From: Bombyx mori
Lineage: Eukaryota > Arthropoda > Insecta > Lepidoptera > Bombycidae
NCBI RefSeq assembly: GCF_030269925.1
Contig: NC_085123.1
Span: forward strand, 9,734,001-9,798,000
Reading direction: 5' to 3'
Length of the DNA stretch: 64,000 bases
Within the stretch, counting starts at the first letter, position 1; each line of letters opens with the position of its first letter. The notes below the pieces were generated by a model, which was not told the origin of the DNA, made no database searches, and saw only the letters and a list, made by a program, of their open reading frames with translations. Made by a program: the position numbers and the translations under genes. Shown piece after piece: positions 40,254-49,850 of this stretch.

Positions 40254-43007
40254 ATGGGGAACGGGGGCTTCTGCCTTACTGGTCGAAGCCGCGAGGATGC
40301 AAACCTCTTCAAAAATGCCCTAATCCCAAGCTCGACACCCGGCGATGGGATGTATGGCTGGAGGGTTTCCAGTCCCGAGGGTGTCATAGATCCCAGGGGA
40401 CCAAACCCCTGGTTAATAAAAAGGCAATATATGATGGCACATTGTAAAAAGTTTGTACCCCAGGAGGGTACCGCCCGCGAGTCGGGCGGAGAATCCCTCC
40501 GTGCTTCCACCTCAGTGGAAGCACGCTGCCCCACGTACTCTGGGGGGGGCAACAATTGTCAGGATGAAGGGGGCTGTGCGACGGGCAGCGGAATTCCCGT
40601 CGAACCGAGGTGTTCCCCGATCGCCGGCTCGATGCGCTCTGCGCTCGCCAGCGACTCGGGTATAATCAGTCCCACCAAACCATCGGCGGGGAAAAAGAGG
40701 GGGAGAAGAAAGACGGCATTACCAATTTCCGATGACAGCTGCGCGTCATCCTCCGGCACTGAGGTGCCGGAAAAGACGATGGCCATCGAGGAGGTGACTC
40801 CGGTGGTTCCGGGGCCTGCTACGTCGGAAGACGCGATGCCCGCTCCCCAGTGGGTACCAGTGAGGAGGAGGGGCGCTGTGTCACCAGCAACGTCCGTGGA
40901 GTCGATGTCGACGTCGGCCGCGTCCCTGGCTAGCGGGGACGAGACGTTCCGGGACCTCGACCTTGCACTGGTCAATTTGGGCAAGCTGCTGTCGACTGTG
41001 GCTGCCAAGGGCGCCGAGCCAGGCAGCAGCTACCGGAAACGGCTCCGGGAGGCAGCCGCTATGGTGAGAACAAGGCTGATCCCCACCATGTCCAAGCTTT
41101 ATGACTTGGTAGAGAGCCGAGAGGTGGAGAGCAAAGATCTTGTCGCTCATTGTGACTCCAGAGAGAGTCGCATCTCGGGAGATACCCCGGCCTTGCGGGG
41201 AGGGACTCCCCTGTTGCCGAGGCCGCCGCTGGCACGCTCTGGCCCCCCCGCGGGGGCGATGGATATTGACGTGCACTTGCGGTCCGCTGTGAGTGTGACG
41301 GCGCAAATGCCAGAGCCCAATCCTGTGGCCCCTGTCCCGCTAGCGCCTAGCCCCGCGCTCCCTCGCCCTCCACGTAGGGTCGAGTTAAGGCCTGCGCCGC
41401 CTCCGCGGATATCGGCTGCCCCTGCGTCTACACGGAGAGGAAGGCTAAGCCCTGCGCCAGCGCGGGCTGAAGACATCCGTTCGCCACTGGCGAGGATGGT
41501 GGATGAGTGGCCGGCGCTACCGCCGCCTCTTTCGCCCTCGCGTGCTGCGGGGTTGCAGGCTCGCGGGCCACACAACACGGCTGCTGGGATGGTAGAGGTG
41601 GACTCCCTCCCAAGCAGAGAGGAAATGGTGGCCTGTATCTCGCGGGCGGTGGCGGTTGAGGTCGGCAAGCACTTTGCCGGCCTCGAGGAGATGCTCCGTT
41701 CCTCGATTGGTTCCGGAGACTGCATCCCGGCGCCAACAGCCGCAGCCACCCCTCGGAGCCAGGCCGCCCGGCCGACCTCTATCCCCACTCCATCCGCGAG
41801 GTTGGCACGGCGTAGAGGCCGGGACCAAAACAACAAGGGTACGGGTGCCCAGAATCCTGCCCCAAAATCCCAACCCCGTCCCCTTCCTGCTCCCCCGTCA
41901 AGCATGGACGAGGGCTGGACGGAAGTGGTGAAGTGGGGCAAGAAAGCAAGGCAGCAGACAGCGGCTCTGGCAGCTCCCAGAGGGGGTCGAGCGCCGACCG
42001 CTGCAGCACGAAGCACAGAGCTGGCGGCCGTAGCTGCTCCTCGTGAGAATCGAGCACTGGCAGCCAGGAAGAAGAATGGCAAAAAGAAGAGGCCGCGCGC
42101 AGCGCGGTCGGCTGCCGTCGTAGTGACGTTGCTGCCGGCCGCCGCCGAAAAGGGCCTCACCTATAATGAGGTGATGGCCCGGGCGCGCGCGGCCGTAAGT
42201 TTGGATGAAATCGGGGCAGAGGAGGGCCTCCGCTTCCGGCACACAGCCAATGGAGCGAAGCTGCTGGAGTGTCCCGGTGCCGATAGTTCTGGCATCGCGG
42301 ACAAACTAGTGGCGACGCTCCGCGTGGCACTGCCGGAGGATGAGGTGCGCGTGCACAGGCCGGTGAGGATGGCCGAGATTAGAATCACCGGCCTGGACGA
42401 CTGTGCTACCAAGGAGGAGGTGGCAGCCGCGATAGCCGCCCAAGGTGGATGTGCCCTGGAGAGCGTGACCGTGGGCGAACTTCGCTCAGGGTACTCTGGA
42501 GCCAGGTCGGTGTGGGCGCGCTGCCCTGTGGAGGCAGCCACTTCCTTGGCCACTCCTCCGCCGGGAAGATCGACGGGGGACCCGGGGAGACTGCGCGTGG
42601 GCTGGATAGCGGCCCACGTGCGTCTCCAAGAACCACGTGCCTGGCGATGTCTCCGATGTTTTAGCACCGGGCACGGCCTCGCTAGGTGCACTAGCTCGGT
42701 TGACCGCAGCGGTCTGTGTTTCCGCTGCGGCCAGCCGGGCCATAAAGCGGCGTCCTGCACAGCCGCCCCGCACTGTGCTCTGTGCGCTGCGGCCGGGCGC
42801 AGGGCAAACCACCGGGCGGGAGGCAAGGCGTGCTTCCCGTCCGGTGATAATACCGAACGCAACCGGCGCCGAAAATCAAAGCGCCGACAAAAGAGAAGGT
42901 TGGCCAGAGGAGCACTGGCCAACGCTGTAATCCCCGATGCGGCGCCGGTGCCGGAGGGCGGGGGCAGCGGTGAAGGGGAGGGGGCGATGGATGTGGTCCA
43001 ACAGTAA
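40254..43007 (+). CDS. R1-clade ORF1, zinc-knuckle RNA-binding (gag-like) protein
   Basis: The open frame from ATG 40254 gives 917 residues. A later ATG at 40632 (MRSALASDSGIISP) gives about 791 and lies beyond a cluster of strong hairpins, so the real start is uncertain. The N-terminal two-thirds are Ala/Pro/Ser-rich with basic patches (KKRGRRK; ARKKNGKKKRPRAAR). A folded region follows at about residues 620-790 (GLTYNEVMARARAAVSLDEI; EIRITGLDD). Three zinc knuckles then begin CLRCFSTGHGLARC (Cys 799), CFRCGQPGHKAASC and CALCAAAG, as in R1-clade ORF1 proteins, which bind element RNA and direct it to the nucleus. The stop overlaps the ORF2 ATG. No breaks. Confidence 0.9.
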   Translation: MGNGGFCLTGRSREDANLFKNALIPSSTPGDGMYGWRVSSPEGVIDPRGPNPWLIKRQYMMAHCKKFVPQEGTARESGGESLRASTSVEARCPTYSGGGNNCQDEGGCATGSGIPVEPRCSPIAGSMRSALASDSGIISPTKPSAGKKRGRRKTALPISDDSCASSSGTEVPEKTMAIEEVTPVVPGPATSEDAMPAPQWVPVRRRGAVSPATSVESMSTSAASLASGDETFRDLDLALVNLGKLLSTVAAKGAEPGSSYRKRLREAAAMVRTRLIPTMSKLYDLVESREVESKDLVAHCDSRESRISGDTPALRGGTPLLPRPPLARSGPPAGAMDIDVHLRSAVSVTAQMPEPNPVAPVPLAPSPALPRPPRRVELRPAPPPRISAAPASTRRGRLSPAPARAEDIRSPLARMVDEWPALPPPLSPSRAAGLQARGPHNTAAGMVEVDSLPSREEMVACISRAVAVEVGKHFAGLEEMLRSSIGSGDCIPAPTAAATPRSQAARPTSIPTPSARLARRRGRDQNNKGTGAQNPAPKSQPRPLPAPPSSMDEGWTEVVKWGKKARQQTAALAAPRGGRAPTAAARSTELAAVAAPRENRALAARKKNGKKKRPRAARSAAVVVTLLPAAAEKGLTYNEVMARARAAVSLDEIGAEEGLRFRHTANGAKLLECPGADSSGIADKLVATLRVALPEDEVRVHRPVRMAEIRITGLDDCATKEEVAAAIAAQGGCALESVTVGELRSGYSGARSVWARCPVEAATSLATPPPGRSTGDPGRLRVGWIAAHVRLQEPRAWRCLRCFSTGHGLARCTSSVDRSGLCFRCGQPGHKAASCTAAPHCALCAAAGRRANHRAGGKACFPSGDNTERNRRRKSKRRQKRRLARGALANAVIPDAAPVPEGGGSGEGEGAMDVVQQ
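40393..40524 (+). promoter_or_regulatory. Cluster of three perfect hairpins near the ORF1 start
   Basis: CCAGGGG/CCCCTGG (40393-40412, 6-nt loop), CCGCCCG/CGGGCGG (40471-40489, 5-nt loop) and GTGCTTCCAC/GTGGAAGCAC (40501-40524, 4-nt loop). Three perfect GC-rich stems in 132 bp suggest RNA structure selected for a purpose such as internal ribosome entry or RNA packaging. They favour a true ORF1 start downstream, at ATG 40632, but that is inference. Confidence 0.55.
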
Positions 43008-43009
43008 TG
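43005..43009 (+). promoter_or_regulatory. TAATG stop-start junction between ORF1 and ORF2
   Basis: The ORF1 stop TAA and the ORF2 start ATG share one A. In the Bombyx telomeric LINE SART1 a UAAUG junction is known to drive ORF2 translation by coupled termination and reinitiation. The same arrangement here predicts the same mechanism and so a low ORF2-to-ORF1 ratio. Confidence 0.88.
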
Positions 43010-46000
43010 GACCGCACCTATCGCTTCCTCCAAGGAAATCTAAACCACTCCGCCAGAGCTCAGGACATGCTGTCTCAGAGCATGGCGGAGTGGTCCATAG
43101 ATATGGCTGTGGTCGCCGAGCCGTACTTCGTTCCCCCAGCAAATGATTGCTGGTTTGGGGACGACGGCGGCCTGGCGGCCATAGTCATAAGAAGAGACGC
43201 GGCGATCCCCCCCCTGGCGATGGTGACCAGGGGTCAAGGGTTCGTCGCGGTGCAGCTGGAAGGGACCGTCGTGATCGGGGCGTACTTCTCTCCGAATAGG
43301 CCTACCGTCGAGTTCGGGCATTTCCTGGGCGGGATCGGGGCGATTGCTCGCCGCCTCGCTCCTCGTCCAGTGATTCTCGCGGGGGACCTCAATGCGAAGT
43401 CTGTCGCATGGGGCTCCCCCCGCTCGGACGCTCGTGGTAGGCTACTGGAGAGGTGGGCGCACGCGGCCGGCCTCTGTTTGTTGAATAGAGGTTCGGTTGC
43501 GACGTGCGTGCGGTGGCAGGGCGAGTCTATTGTGGACGTTACGTTCGCAAGCCCGGCCATCGCACGCCGTATCCGCGACTGGAGAGTTTTGGAGGGGGCG
43601 GAGACGCTGTCAGATCACCGATATATTCGGTTTGATCTCTCCGCCCGCTCCGCAGTCGCGGACGTCCACGGGGACCACCCCCGTGGTGCATCCCGGTCAT
43701 TCCCCAAGTGGGCACTGAAGCGCCTGAATAAGGCGCTCCTGATGGAAGCCTCTACGGTGGCGGCGTGGGCGCCCATGCGTCCACACCCGGTCGAGGTCGA
43801 GGGAGAGGCGGGGTGGTTCCGGGACACGATGCGTCGCATCTGTGATGCGTCGATGCCCCGGATCGGCCCTAGACTCCCTAATCGCCAGGCGTACTGGTGG
43901 TCGCCCGAAATTGCGCAACTCCGCGTGGAGTGCGTTCGGGCGAGGCGCGAGTGCGCCAGGCATCGCCGCCGCCGCCTGCCGCGGCGCAACGATCCGGTTG
44001 CGTTCGCGGCGGCAGAGGCCCGGCTGCACGGCGCATTTCGCGTCGCGCAGAGGGCATTGCAGCTGGCCATCAGAAGAGCCAAGAACCAACACATGGAGGG
44101 TCTCTTGGAGACGCTGGATGAGGATCCGTGGGGGCGGCCCTATCATATGGTGCGCAATAAAATGCGCCCATGGGCCCCCCCGATCACGGAGCGTCTCCAG
44201 CCTCAGCAGCTGCGGGACATCGTCTCGGCGCTGTTCCCGCAGGAGCGGGAGGGATTTTTCGCTCCCGCTATGGACGCGGCGCCGGAATACGACGGCGAAG
44301 TCCCTGCTGAGGTGCCCCGCATAACGGGGGCGGAGCTCCGTGTGGCCGTGCGCAAAATGTGCGCGAAAGACACTGCACCCGGCCCGGACGGCGTGCATGG
44401 CCGGGTTTGGGCCTTGGCTCTTGGTGCCCTAGGGGACCGACTCTTGAGGCTTTACAACTCCTGCCTCGAGTCGGGACGGTTTCCTTCATCGTGGAGGACG
44501 GGCAGACTCGTGCTGTTGAGAAAGGAGGGGCGCCCGGCGGATACTGCCGCCGGGTACCGTCCCATCGTGTTGCTGGATGAGGTGGGCAAGCTGCTGGAAC
44601 GCATTCTGGCGGCCCGCATCATCCAGCATCTGGTCAGGGTGGGACCCGATCTGTCGGCGGAGCAGTATGGCTTCCGAGAGGGCCGCTCAACGGTAGACGC
44701 GATCCTTCGCGTGCGGGCCCTCTCGGAGGAAGCCGTCTCCAGGGGTGGGGTGGCTTTGGCGGTGTCTCTCGACATCGCCAATGCGTTTAACACCCTGCCC
44801 TGGTCCGTGATAGGGGGGGCGCTGGAACGGCACGGAGTGCCCCCCTACCTTCGCCGGCTGGTGGGTTCCTACTTGGAGGACAGATCGGTCACGTGTACCG
44901 GACACGGTGGGATCGTACACCGGTTCCCGGTCGTGCGCGGTGTTCCACAGGGGTCGGTGCTCGGCCCCCTTTTGTGGAATATCGGGTATGACTGGGTACT
45001 GAGGGGTGCCCTCCTCCCGGGCCTAAGCGTAATCTGTTACGCAGACGACACGTTGGTCGTGGCCCGGGGGGGGAGTTTTGCTGAGTCTGCCCGTCTTGCT
45101 ACCGCTGGGGTGGCGCATGTCGTCGGCAAAATCAGGAGATTGGGCCTCGACGTGGCACTCAGTAAATCCGAGGCCATGTGGTTCCACAGGCCACGGAGAG
45201 TGCCACCTGTCGATGCCCATATCGTGGTTGGAGGCGTCCGGATTGGGGTCGGGGTGCAGTTGAAGTACCTCGGCCTCATTCTGGACAGTCGTTGGACCTT
45301 CCGTGCTCATTTTCAGCACCTGGTCCCTCGTTTGTTGGGGGTGGCCGGCGCGTTAAGCCGGCTTCTGCCCAACGTCGGGGGGCCTGACCAGGTGACGCGC
45401 CGTCTCTATACGGGGGTGGTGCGATCAATGGCCCTATACGGGGCGCCTGTGTGGGGCCAGTCCCTGGCCGCGGGGGTGGCGAAGCTGCTGCAACGGCCGC
45501 AACGCACCATCGCGGTCAGGGTCATCCGTGGTTATCGCACCATCTCCTTTGAGGCGGCGTGTGTACTGGCTGGGACGCCGCCTTGGGCTCTGGAAGCGGA
45601 GGCGCTCGCCGCTGACTATCAGTGGCGGGCTGACCTTCGCGCCCGGGGCGTGGCGCGTCCCAGCCACAGTGTGGTCAGAGCGCGGAGGGCCCAATCTCGG
45701 CGGTCCGTGCTGGAGTCATGGTCCAGGCGGCTGGCTGATCCTTCGGCCGGTCGTAGGACCGTCGAGGCGATTCGCCCGGTCCTTGTGGATTGGGTGAATC
45801 GTGACAGAGGACGCCTCACTTTCCGGCTCACGCAGGTGCTCACTGGGCATGGTTGCTTCGGTGAGTTCCTGCACCGGATCAGAGCCGAGCCGACGGCAGA
45901 GTGCCACCATTGTGATTGCGACTTGGACACGGCAGAGCATACGCTCGTCGCCTGCCCCGCATGGGAGGGGTGGCGCCGTGTCCTCGTCGCAAAAGTAGGA

Positions 46001-46189
46001 AACGACTTGTCGTTGCCGAGTGTTGTGGCATCGATGCTCGGCGACGACGAGTCGTGGAAGGCGATGCTCGACTTCTGCGAGTGCACCATCTCGCAGAAGG
46101 AGGCGGCGGGGCGCGTGAGAGACGCACAATCCCGCCGCCGTCGAGCGGGGGCCAGGGAGGCGGATCTCGCCCAAGCCCTGGCCCTCTAA
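43007..46189 (+). CDS. R1-clade ORF2: endonuclease, reverse transcriptase and zinc finger
   Basis: The 1060-residue protein cuts the target DNA and reverse transcribes the element RNA. The endonuclease (to about residue 215) shows FLQGNLNHSA, VVAEPY, AGDLNAKSVAWGS and SDHR (202-205), with the expected Asn, Glu, Asp and Asp-His residues. The reverse transcriptase has APGPDGV, YRPIVLLDEVGKLLERI, motif A SLDIANAFN (Asp 589), GVPQGSVLGPLLW and YADD (Asp 680-681). A C-terminal finger reads C966-X2-C969-X8-H978-X4-C983, typical of the R1 clade. There is no RNase H. The start at 43007 is fixed by the TAATG junction. It is uninterrupted. A truncated relative is at 15720-16011. Confidence 0.95.
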   Translation: MDRTYRFLQGNLNHSARAQDMLSQSMAEWSIDMAVVAEPYFVPPANDCWFGDDGGLAAIVIRRDAAIPPLAMVTRGQGFVAVQLEGTVVIGAYFSPNRPTVEFGHFLGGIGAIARRLAPRPVILAGDLNAKSVAWGSPRSDARGRLLERWAHAAGLCLLNRGSVATCVRWQGESIVDVTFASPAIARRIRDWRVLEGAETLSDHRYIRFDLSARSAVADVHGDHPRGASRSFPKWALKRLNKALLMEASTVAAWAPMRPHPVEVEGEAGWFRDTMRRICDASMPRIGPRLPNRQAYWWSPEIAQLRVECVRARRECARHRRRRLPRRNDPVAFAAAEARLHGAFRVAQRALQLAIRRAKNQHMEGLLETLDEDPWGRPYHMVRNKMRPWAPPITERLQPQQLRDIVSALFPQEREGFFAPAMDAAPEYDGEVPAEVPRITGAELRVAVRKMCAKDTAPGPDGVHGRVWALALGALGDRLLRLYNSCLESGRFPSSWRTGRLVLLRKEGRPADTAAGYRPIVLLDEVGKLLERILAARIIQHLVRVGPDLSAEQYGFREGRSTVDAILRVRALSEEAVSRGGVALAVSLDIANAFNTLPWSVIGGALERHGVPPYLRRLVGSYLEDRSVTCTGHGGIVHRFPVVRGVPQGSVLGPLLWNIGYDWVLRGALLPGLSVICYADDTLVVARGGSFAESARLATAGVAHVVGKIRRLGLDVALSKSEAMWFHRPRRVPPVDAHIVVGGVRIGVGVQLKYLGLILDSRWTFRAHFQHLVPRLLGVAGALSRLLPNVGGPDQVTRRLYTGVVRSMALYGAPVWGQSLAAGVAKLLQRPQRTIAVRVIRGYRTISFEAACVLAGTPPWALEAEALAADYQWRADLRARGVARPSHSVVRARRAQSRRSVLESWSRRLADPSAGRRTVEAIRPVLVDWVNRDRGRLTFRLTQVLTGHGCFGEFLHRIRAEPTAECHHCDCDLDTAEHTLVACPAWEGWRRVLVAKVGNDLSLPSVVASMLGDDESWKAMLDFCECTISQKEAAGRVRDAQSRRRRAGAREADLAQALAL

Positions 46190-46846
46190 GTGTTTCGGGT
46201 CCCCCTCACATGTCGGTCTGGGGACCGGCGAAGGGGGCCTAAGAAGACGACGTGCAAGCTGCTCTGCACGCGTTTTACGCAAGAGCATCCGGGTGATGGA
46301 AGGCCGGCTATCCTCGACTCACGCTGGTTCTGGTCCAGCGGGGTATTCCGTAGGATAGCTCACTCTAACCGGCGCCATCTAGGCGGGCTTCGGATAGCCT
46401 GCCGACCGAGAGGGCTGGTGGTCGTGGCGCCGACGACCGCCGGTCCGGCGTCCCGAGGGGGAGGGTGATGGGAGAGATGTGCTCCGCACTAAACGCTTCA
46501 CTTTCCCCCCTCTGCCTCTTCATGAGTTCTGTCTCATGCGAGGTTTGGACGTTGGTTGTTGAGCGACAGGAGGTTTTAGTCAGTTCGACTCTGACATGCT
46601 CCGCCCTCTATCCCCAGTGGAGGGCGGAAGTCCGGCGATTTCCTCCTGACCAAAAAAAAAAAAAAAAAAAAAGCTGTGAAATGACATAGCCGTTACGTAG
46701 GCGTAGACGTTAATGTTTCAAATAAGCGTGTTGTAGATCTAGTCTGCTATTACTCTTTCACGATCGAACTTTACGCAGTAATGACACAAAGAGCAATGAG
46801 TTTCTATTTTAATGTGCTTTTGTTAGCTTGACCTCTATCTATCTTT

Positions 46847-47092
46847 TTTTTTTGTTGCTTAGATGGATGGGCGATCTCACAGCCCACCTGGTGTTAAGTG
46901 GTTACTGGAGCCCATAGACATCTACAACGTAAATGCGCCACCCACCTTGAGATATAAGTTCTAAGATCTCAGTATTGTAACAACGGCTGCCCTACCCCTA
47001 CAGAACGAAACGCATTACTGCTTCACGGCAGAAATAGGCAGGGCGGTGGTACCTGCCCGAGCGGACTCAGAAGAGGTCCTACCACCAGTAAG
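46847..47092 (-). mobile_element. Bm1-type SINE, 3' half
   Basis: Minus orientation: T run, GTTGCTTAGATGGATGGGC, CACAGCCCACCTGGTGTTAA, TCTACAACGTAAATGCGCCA and GAAACGCATTACTGCTTCAC to CCTACCACCAGTAA. The tRNA-like head is missing. Confidence 0.88.
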
Positions 47093-47944
47093 TATCTAAA
47101 TGGTTATAATAATATCCAATTTTCATTAATATTGCAGTGCAATACCTACAGTTATAATGATTTGGCTTAATATCATGACTATAAAGATAAATATCATTTT
47201 AGTTCATAATTTTTATGCTTTTTTTTTGTAGTTTTAAACTAAATAAGCGTTTTGTTACTTCAGTACTAATTGTACGACTATACACGTATCCGGCAATGGA
47301 ACTATTCCACTATTTAAAGCCTACAGATACCAATGTTTTTCAATGAAATATTGTATGTATTTAACCAATGCTCACGAATGACTCTCATTATTGAAGAATA
47401 AAATTTTGTTGCAAAAACTAAACTCGCAAAACTCTAATTAACATAATTAGTGTACAATTGACATAAATAGCAGTAATGCTTTAAGTGAAAGTTAGTAGGA
47501 ATTAGTTTTTTTTTTCAAAACACCCCCAACTATATAAAACAATATGTAACACCTAAAATTAATCTAAATTTGAGCTATAAGTCATCACAGTCTAACACCA
47601 GGTAATGTAATTGAACGATGTGTACATCTGTTATCCTGATTACACGTGGCAATAATTAACGGGAATTACCACCTAACTATCAAAACATTTGGGTATGCTT
47701 CTCCCAAAGGACTTTTGTATCGGTTCGCTTTCAAAATTATATCTTAAGATACGTGATATATAGGTATTAAGATCATTTGTAATTTATGAGAAAATGTTCA
47801 TAATACAATTTGTTGTTTTGATCTGATATGTACATAGTTTAGTTGAAATCAGCAATCGGTAGCCTATATGAATTCACTGGCTTAAGTTGATACTTTTTAT
47901 GAAAGTCAACCATGGTAATAGATACAATAGTTTGTAACTTAACG
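47093..47944. other. AT-rich intergenic DNA, nothing recognised
   Basis: No credible frame or repeat was seen. Confidence 0.5.
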
Positions 47945-48110
47945 CCATTCTCCTCGGTTCTGCAACGAAGTAACCATGCGTTCCATTATGAAACTTGAGA
48001 CCTCCAATAAGCAATGAAGTGAAAGACTTTGACTTCTCGTCTCAAGTTGGGTGGAGCCATCCACGTAATATTTGAAGTCCTGCAACCATTTTACACCATT
48101 CATGCTCAGG
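47945..48110 (+). mobile_element. Very degenerate Bm1-like SINE
   Basis: The order CGAAGTAACCATGCGTTCC, TTGAGACC, TCTCAAGTTGGGTGGAG, CCACGTAATATTTG and CAACCATTTTACACC follows the Bm1 3' half with heavy divergence. Tentative. Confidence 0.45.
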
Positions 48111-49030
48111 CAGAGGGATTCGCCACGAAGCCCACTTCATACTCCCGTAAAGAAGCATGACGACCCAATCGACGACTACACCGTGTATAGACCGTAAACC
48201 ATTCGTTCACAAATTATGGAAAAAAAGGAAGTTGCTACATTTTAAGTATTCATTACATATTCATTTTTCAAACATCGGAACAAAACATTTCGATTTTTTT
48301 ATTCATTAAAAACTTTGTCCTCTGATATCTCAACAAAAAGATATTTTCAATGAGATTACAATATTTTTTTGGAATCAAGAACTTGTTTGGAACGTAATTT
48401 TGTCTTTCACCCCAGTTAATTAAAAACTTTTCACCTCGGAAGCATCATAAAGAATGAAAATAATTAGATGCAGATTTGTTTATTGTTTCGTTATTAACCA
48501 CTTGTTCGGAAACGTATTCTTTGAATTCATTGTACTGCTTCATCGAGATTCGCATTAGTATCGAGTCGGGGAGCAAACAAAATAAATGGAAACAATGAAA
48601 TTTTCAACGTCAACCACTTATTAAACTGTCGAACCCATTCGTTAAGTGGCACTTTGAAAGCTAACCAATAAATAGCAGATACGATTCGAAATAATAAAGG
48701 TATTGTTAATTTTAAAGTTTAATTATATTCGTGGTTAATTCTTTCAAATAATTAATTCTGGAATTCGAAATTCCCTCAATGTAAACACATACGGTTATGT
48801 CTAAATAAAAAAACATTTAAAATTTATTGAAAAGTAGATCATAGTCGTTGATTTGTTTAAAATAGCTTCTCCCTCACGGGTTCACATGGAGCGCACTTTT
48901 GGGTTATCTACATTTTTTCTGCGGTTTCAAACTAAATAGTTTATTACTCATATTATTAGTATAGCTTTATTTCCACTTAACAATGCAAATATGTAGCAGA
49001 TTATAAACTAGGTGTTTCTTCTTTTTCTTT
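48111..49030. other. AT-rich intergenic DNA, nothing recognised
   Basis: No supported feature. Confidence 0.5.
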
Positions 49031-49850
49031 GTTATGTGGCCCCTTCTTGGGTAAAAGCTTCATCCATCCTTTTCCAAATTTCCCTATTCTTGGCCAAATG
49101 CATCCAACTTGTTCCAGCAGTCTTTATTATAATAATATGATCGACTCATCTTTTCTTCTATTTCTCCACACCTCGTTTGCCCTTTGGGCCCAGCCATTTA
49201 GTATTTTGGTAACAGTTCCACTTCTATTTCAAACTAAAATGAAGGGCATCAGTTAATTTAGTTTTCATGTGGATCGTATTTCTCTTAATGTGTATTTGTC
49301 GTATTTTAAATATACTTCGCTCCATTGCATGTTGAGATGATGCAATTTTGTTCTTTACTTTTTCAGTAAAGACTCAAGTGTGGCTAGCGTAGGTTAGGCT
49401 CAGGAGAACATAAGAATCCATTGTAGCCTTTTTTTATATTAGGACTATAATTCCCTTTTAAGGTTTCTTCTTTTGGACCCAGTATTTCTTCCAAGCTATT
49501 CTTATTCGTCTTTGTACCGCGTTGTAGTCTAGCGGATTTTCATCCGTTTAAATAGTTTTCTTTAGATTGTGTGTTAATATTTTTGCTTTGGATGCGTTCA
49601 TATGAAAGCTGACTGTATTACATTCAGAGTTCAATCTTCGTAACATTGATTCTAAGCCTGTCGCGGATTCACTAAAGAGAACAATGTCATCTGCAAACCT
49701 TATGTGTGTTAATTTATTATTTAGAATCCATATGCTTTTATTTTTCCAATTGATATTTTTGAAAATGTCCTCGAGGACAGCTGTAAATGGGAATGACTTT
49801 GGAGACAACGGGTCTGCCACACCCTTCTTCCAATCGTGAATTTCTCCCCT
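49031..49850 (-). pseudogene. Decayed RTE-like reverse transcriptase
   Basis: On the minus strand 49820-49548 reads ADPLSPKSF, TAVLEDIFKN, KLTHIRFADDIVLFSESATG and LNSECNTVSFHMNASKAKI, the FADD region of an RTE-type reverse transcriptase; the GVRQGDPLSP motif has lost residues between GV and ADP. The later segments (WKKYWVQKK, KRGVEK, TAGTSWMHLAKNREIWKRM) are in shifted frames with several stops down to about 49040. Upstream endonuclease sequence is absent. It is an old, dead copy, more decayed than the Jockey and R1 elements nearby. Confidence 0.82.

Larger units (their letters stand above)
39840..46671 (+). mobile_element. Complete R1-clade non-LTR retrotransposon
   Basis: The element is 6832 bp, bounded by the perfect 16-bp duplication AGCTGTGAAATGACAT (39824-39839 and 46672-46687). 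Order: HDV-like ribozyme at base 1, a structured 5' UTR, ORF1, ORF2 joined by TAATG, a 3' UTR from 46190 and about 20 A. Endonuclease type, YADD box and C-terminal CCHC finger place it in the R1 clade, which includes 28S-specific R1 and the telomere-specific TRAS and SART families. The insertion site is neither 28S rDNA nor TTAGG repeats. All expected parts are intact, so the copy may be competent. Confidence 0.93.

Noticed and set aside
41147..42160. Long minus-strand open frame (337 codons) opposite R1-clade ORF1
   Set aside because: It is antisense to a real GC-rich ORF and has Ala/Arg/Gly-rich low complexity with no motif; the same is true of frames at 42161-43033, 43697-44398 and 45619-46288.
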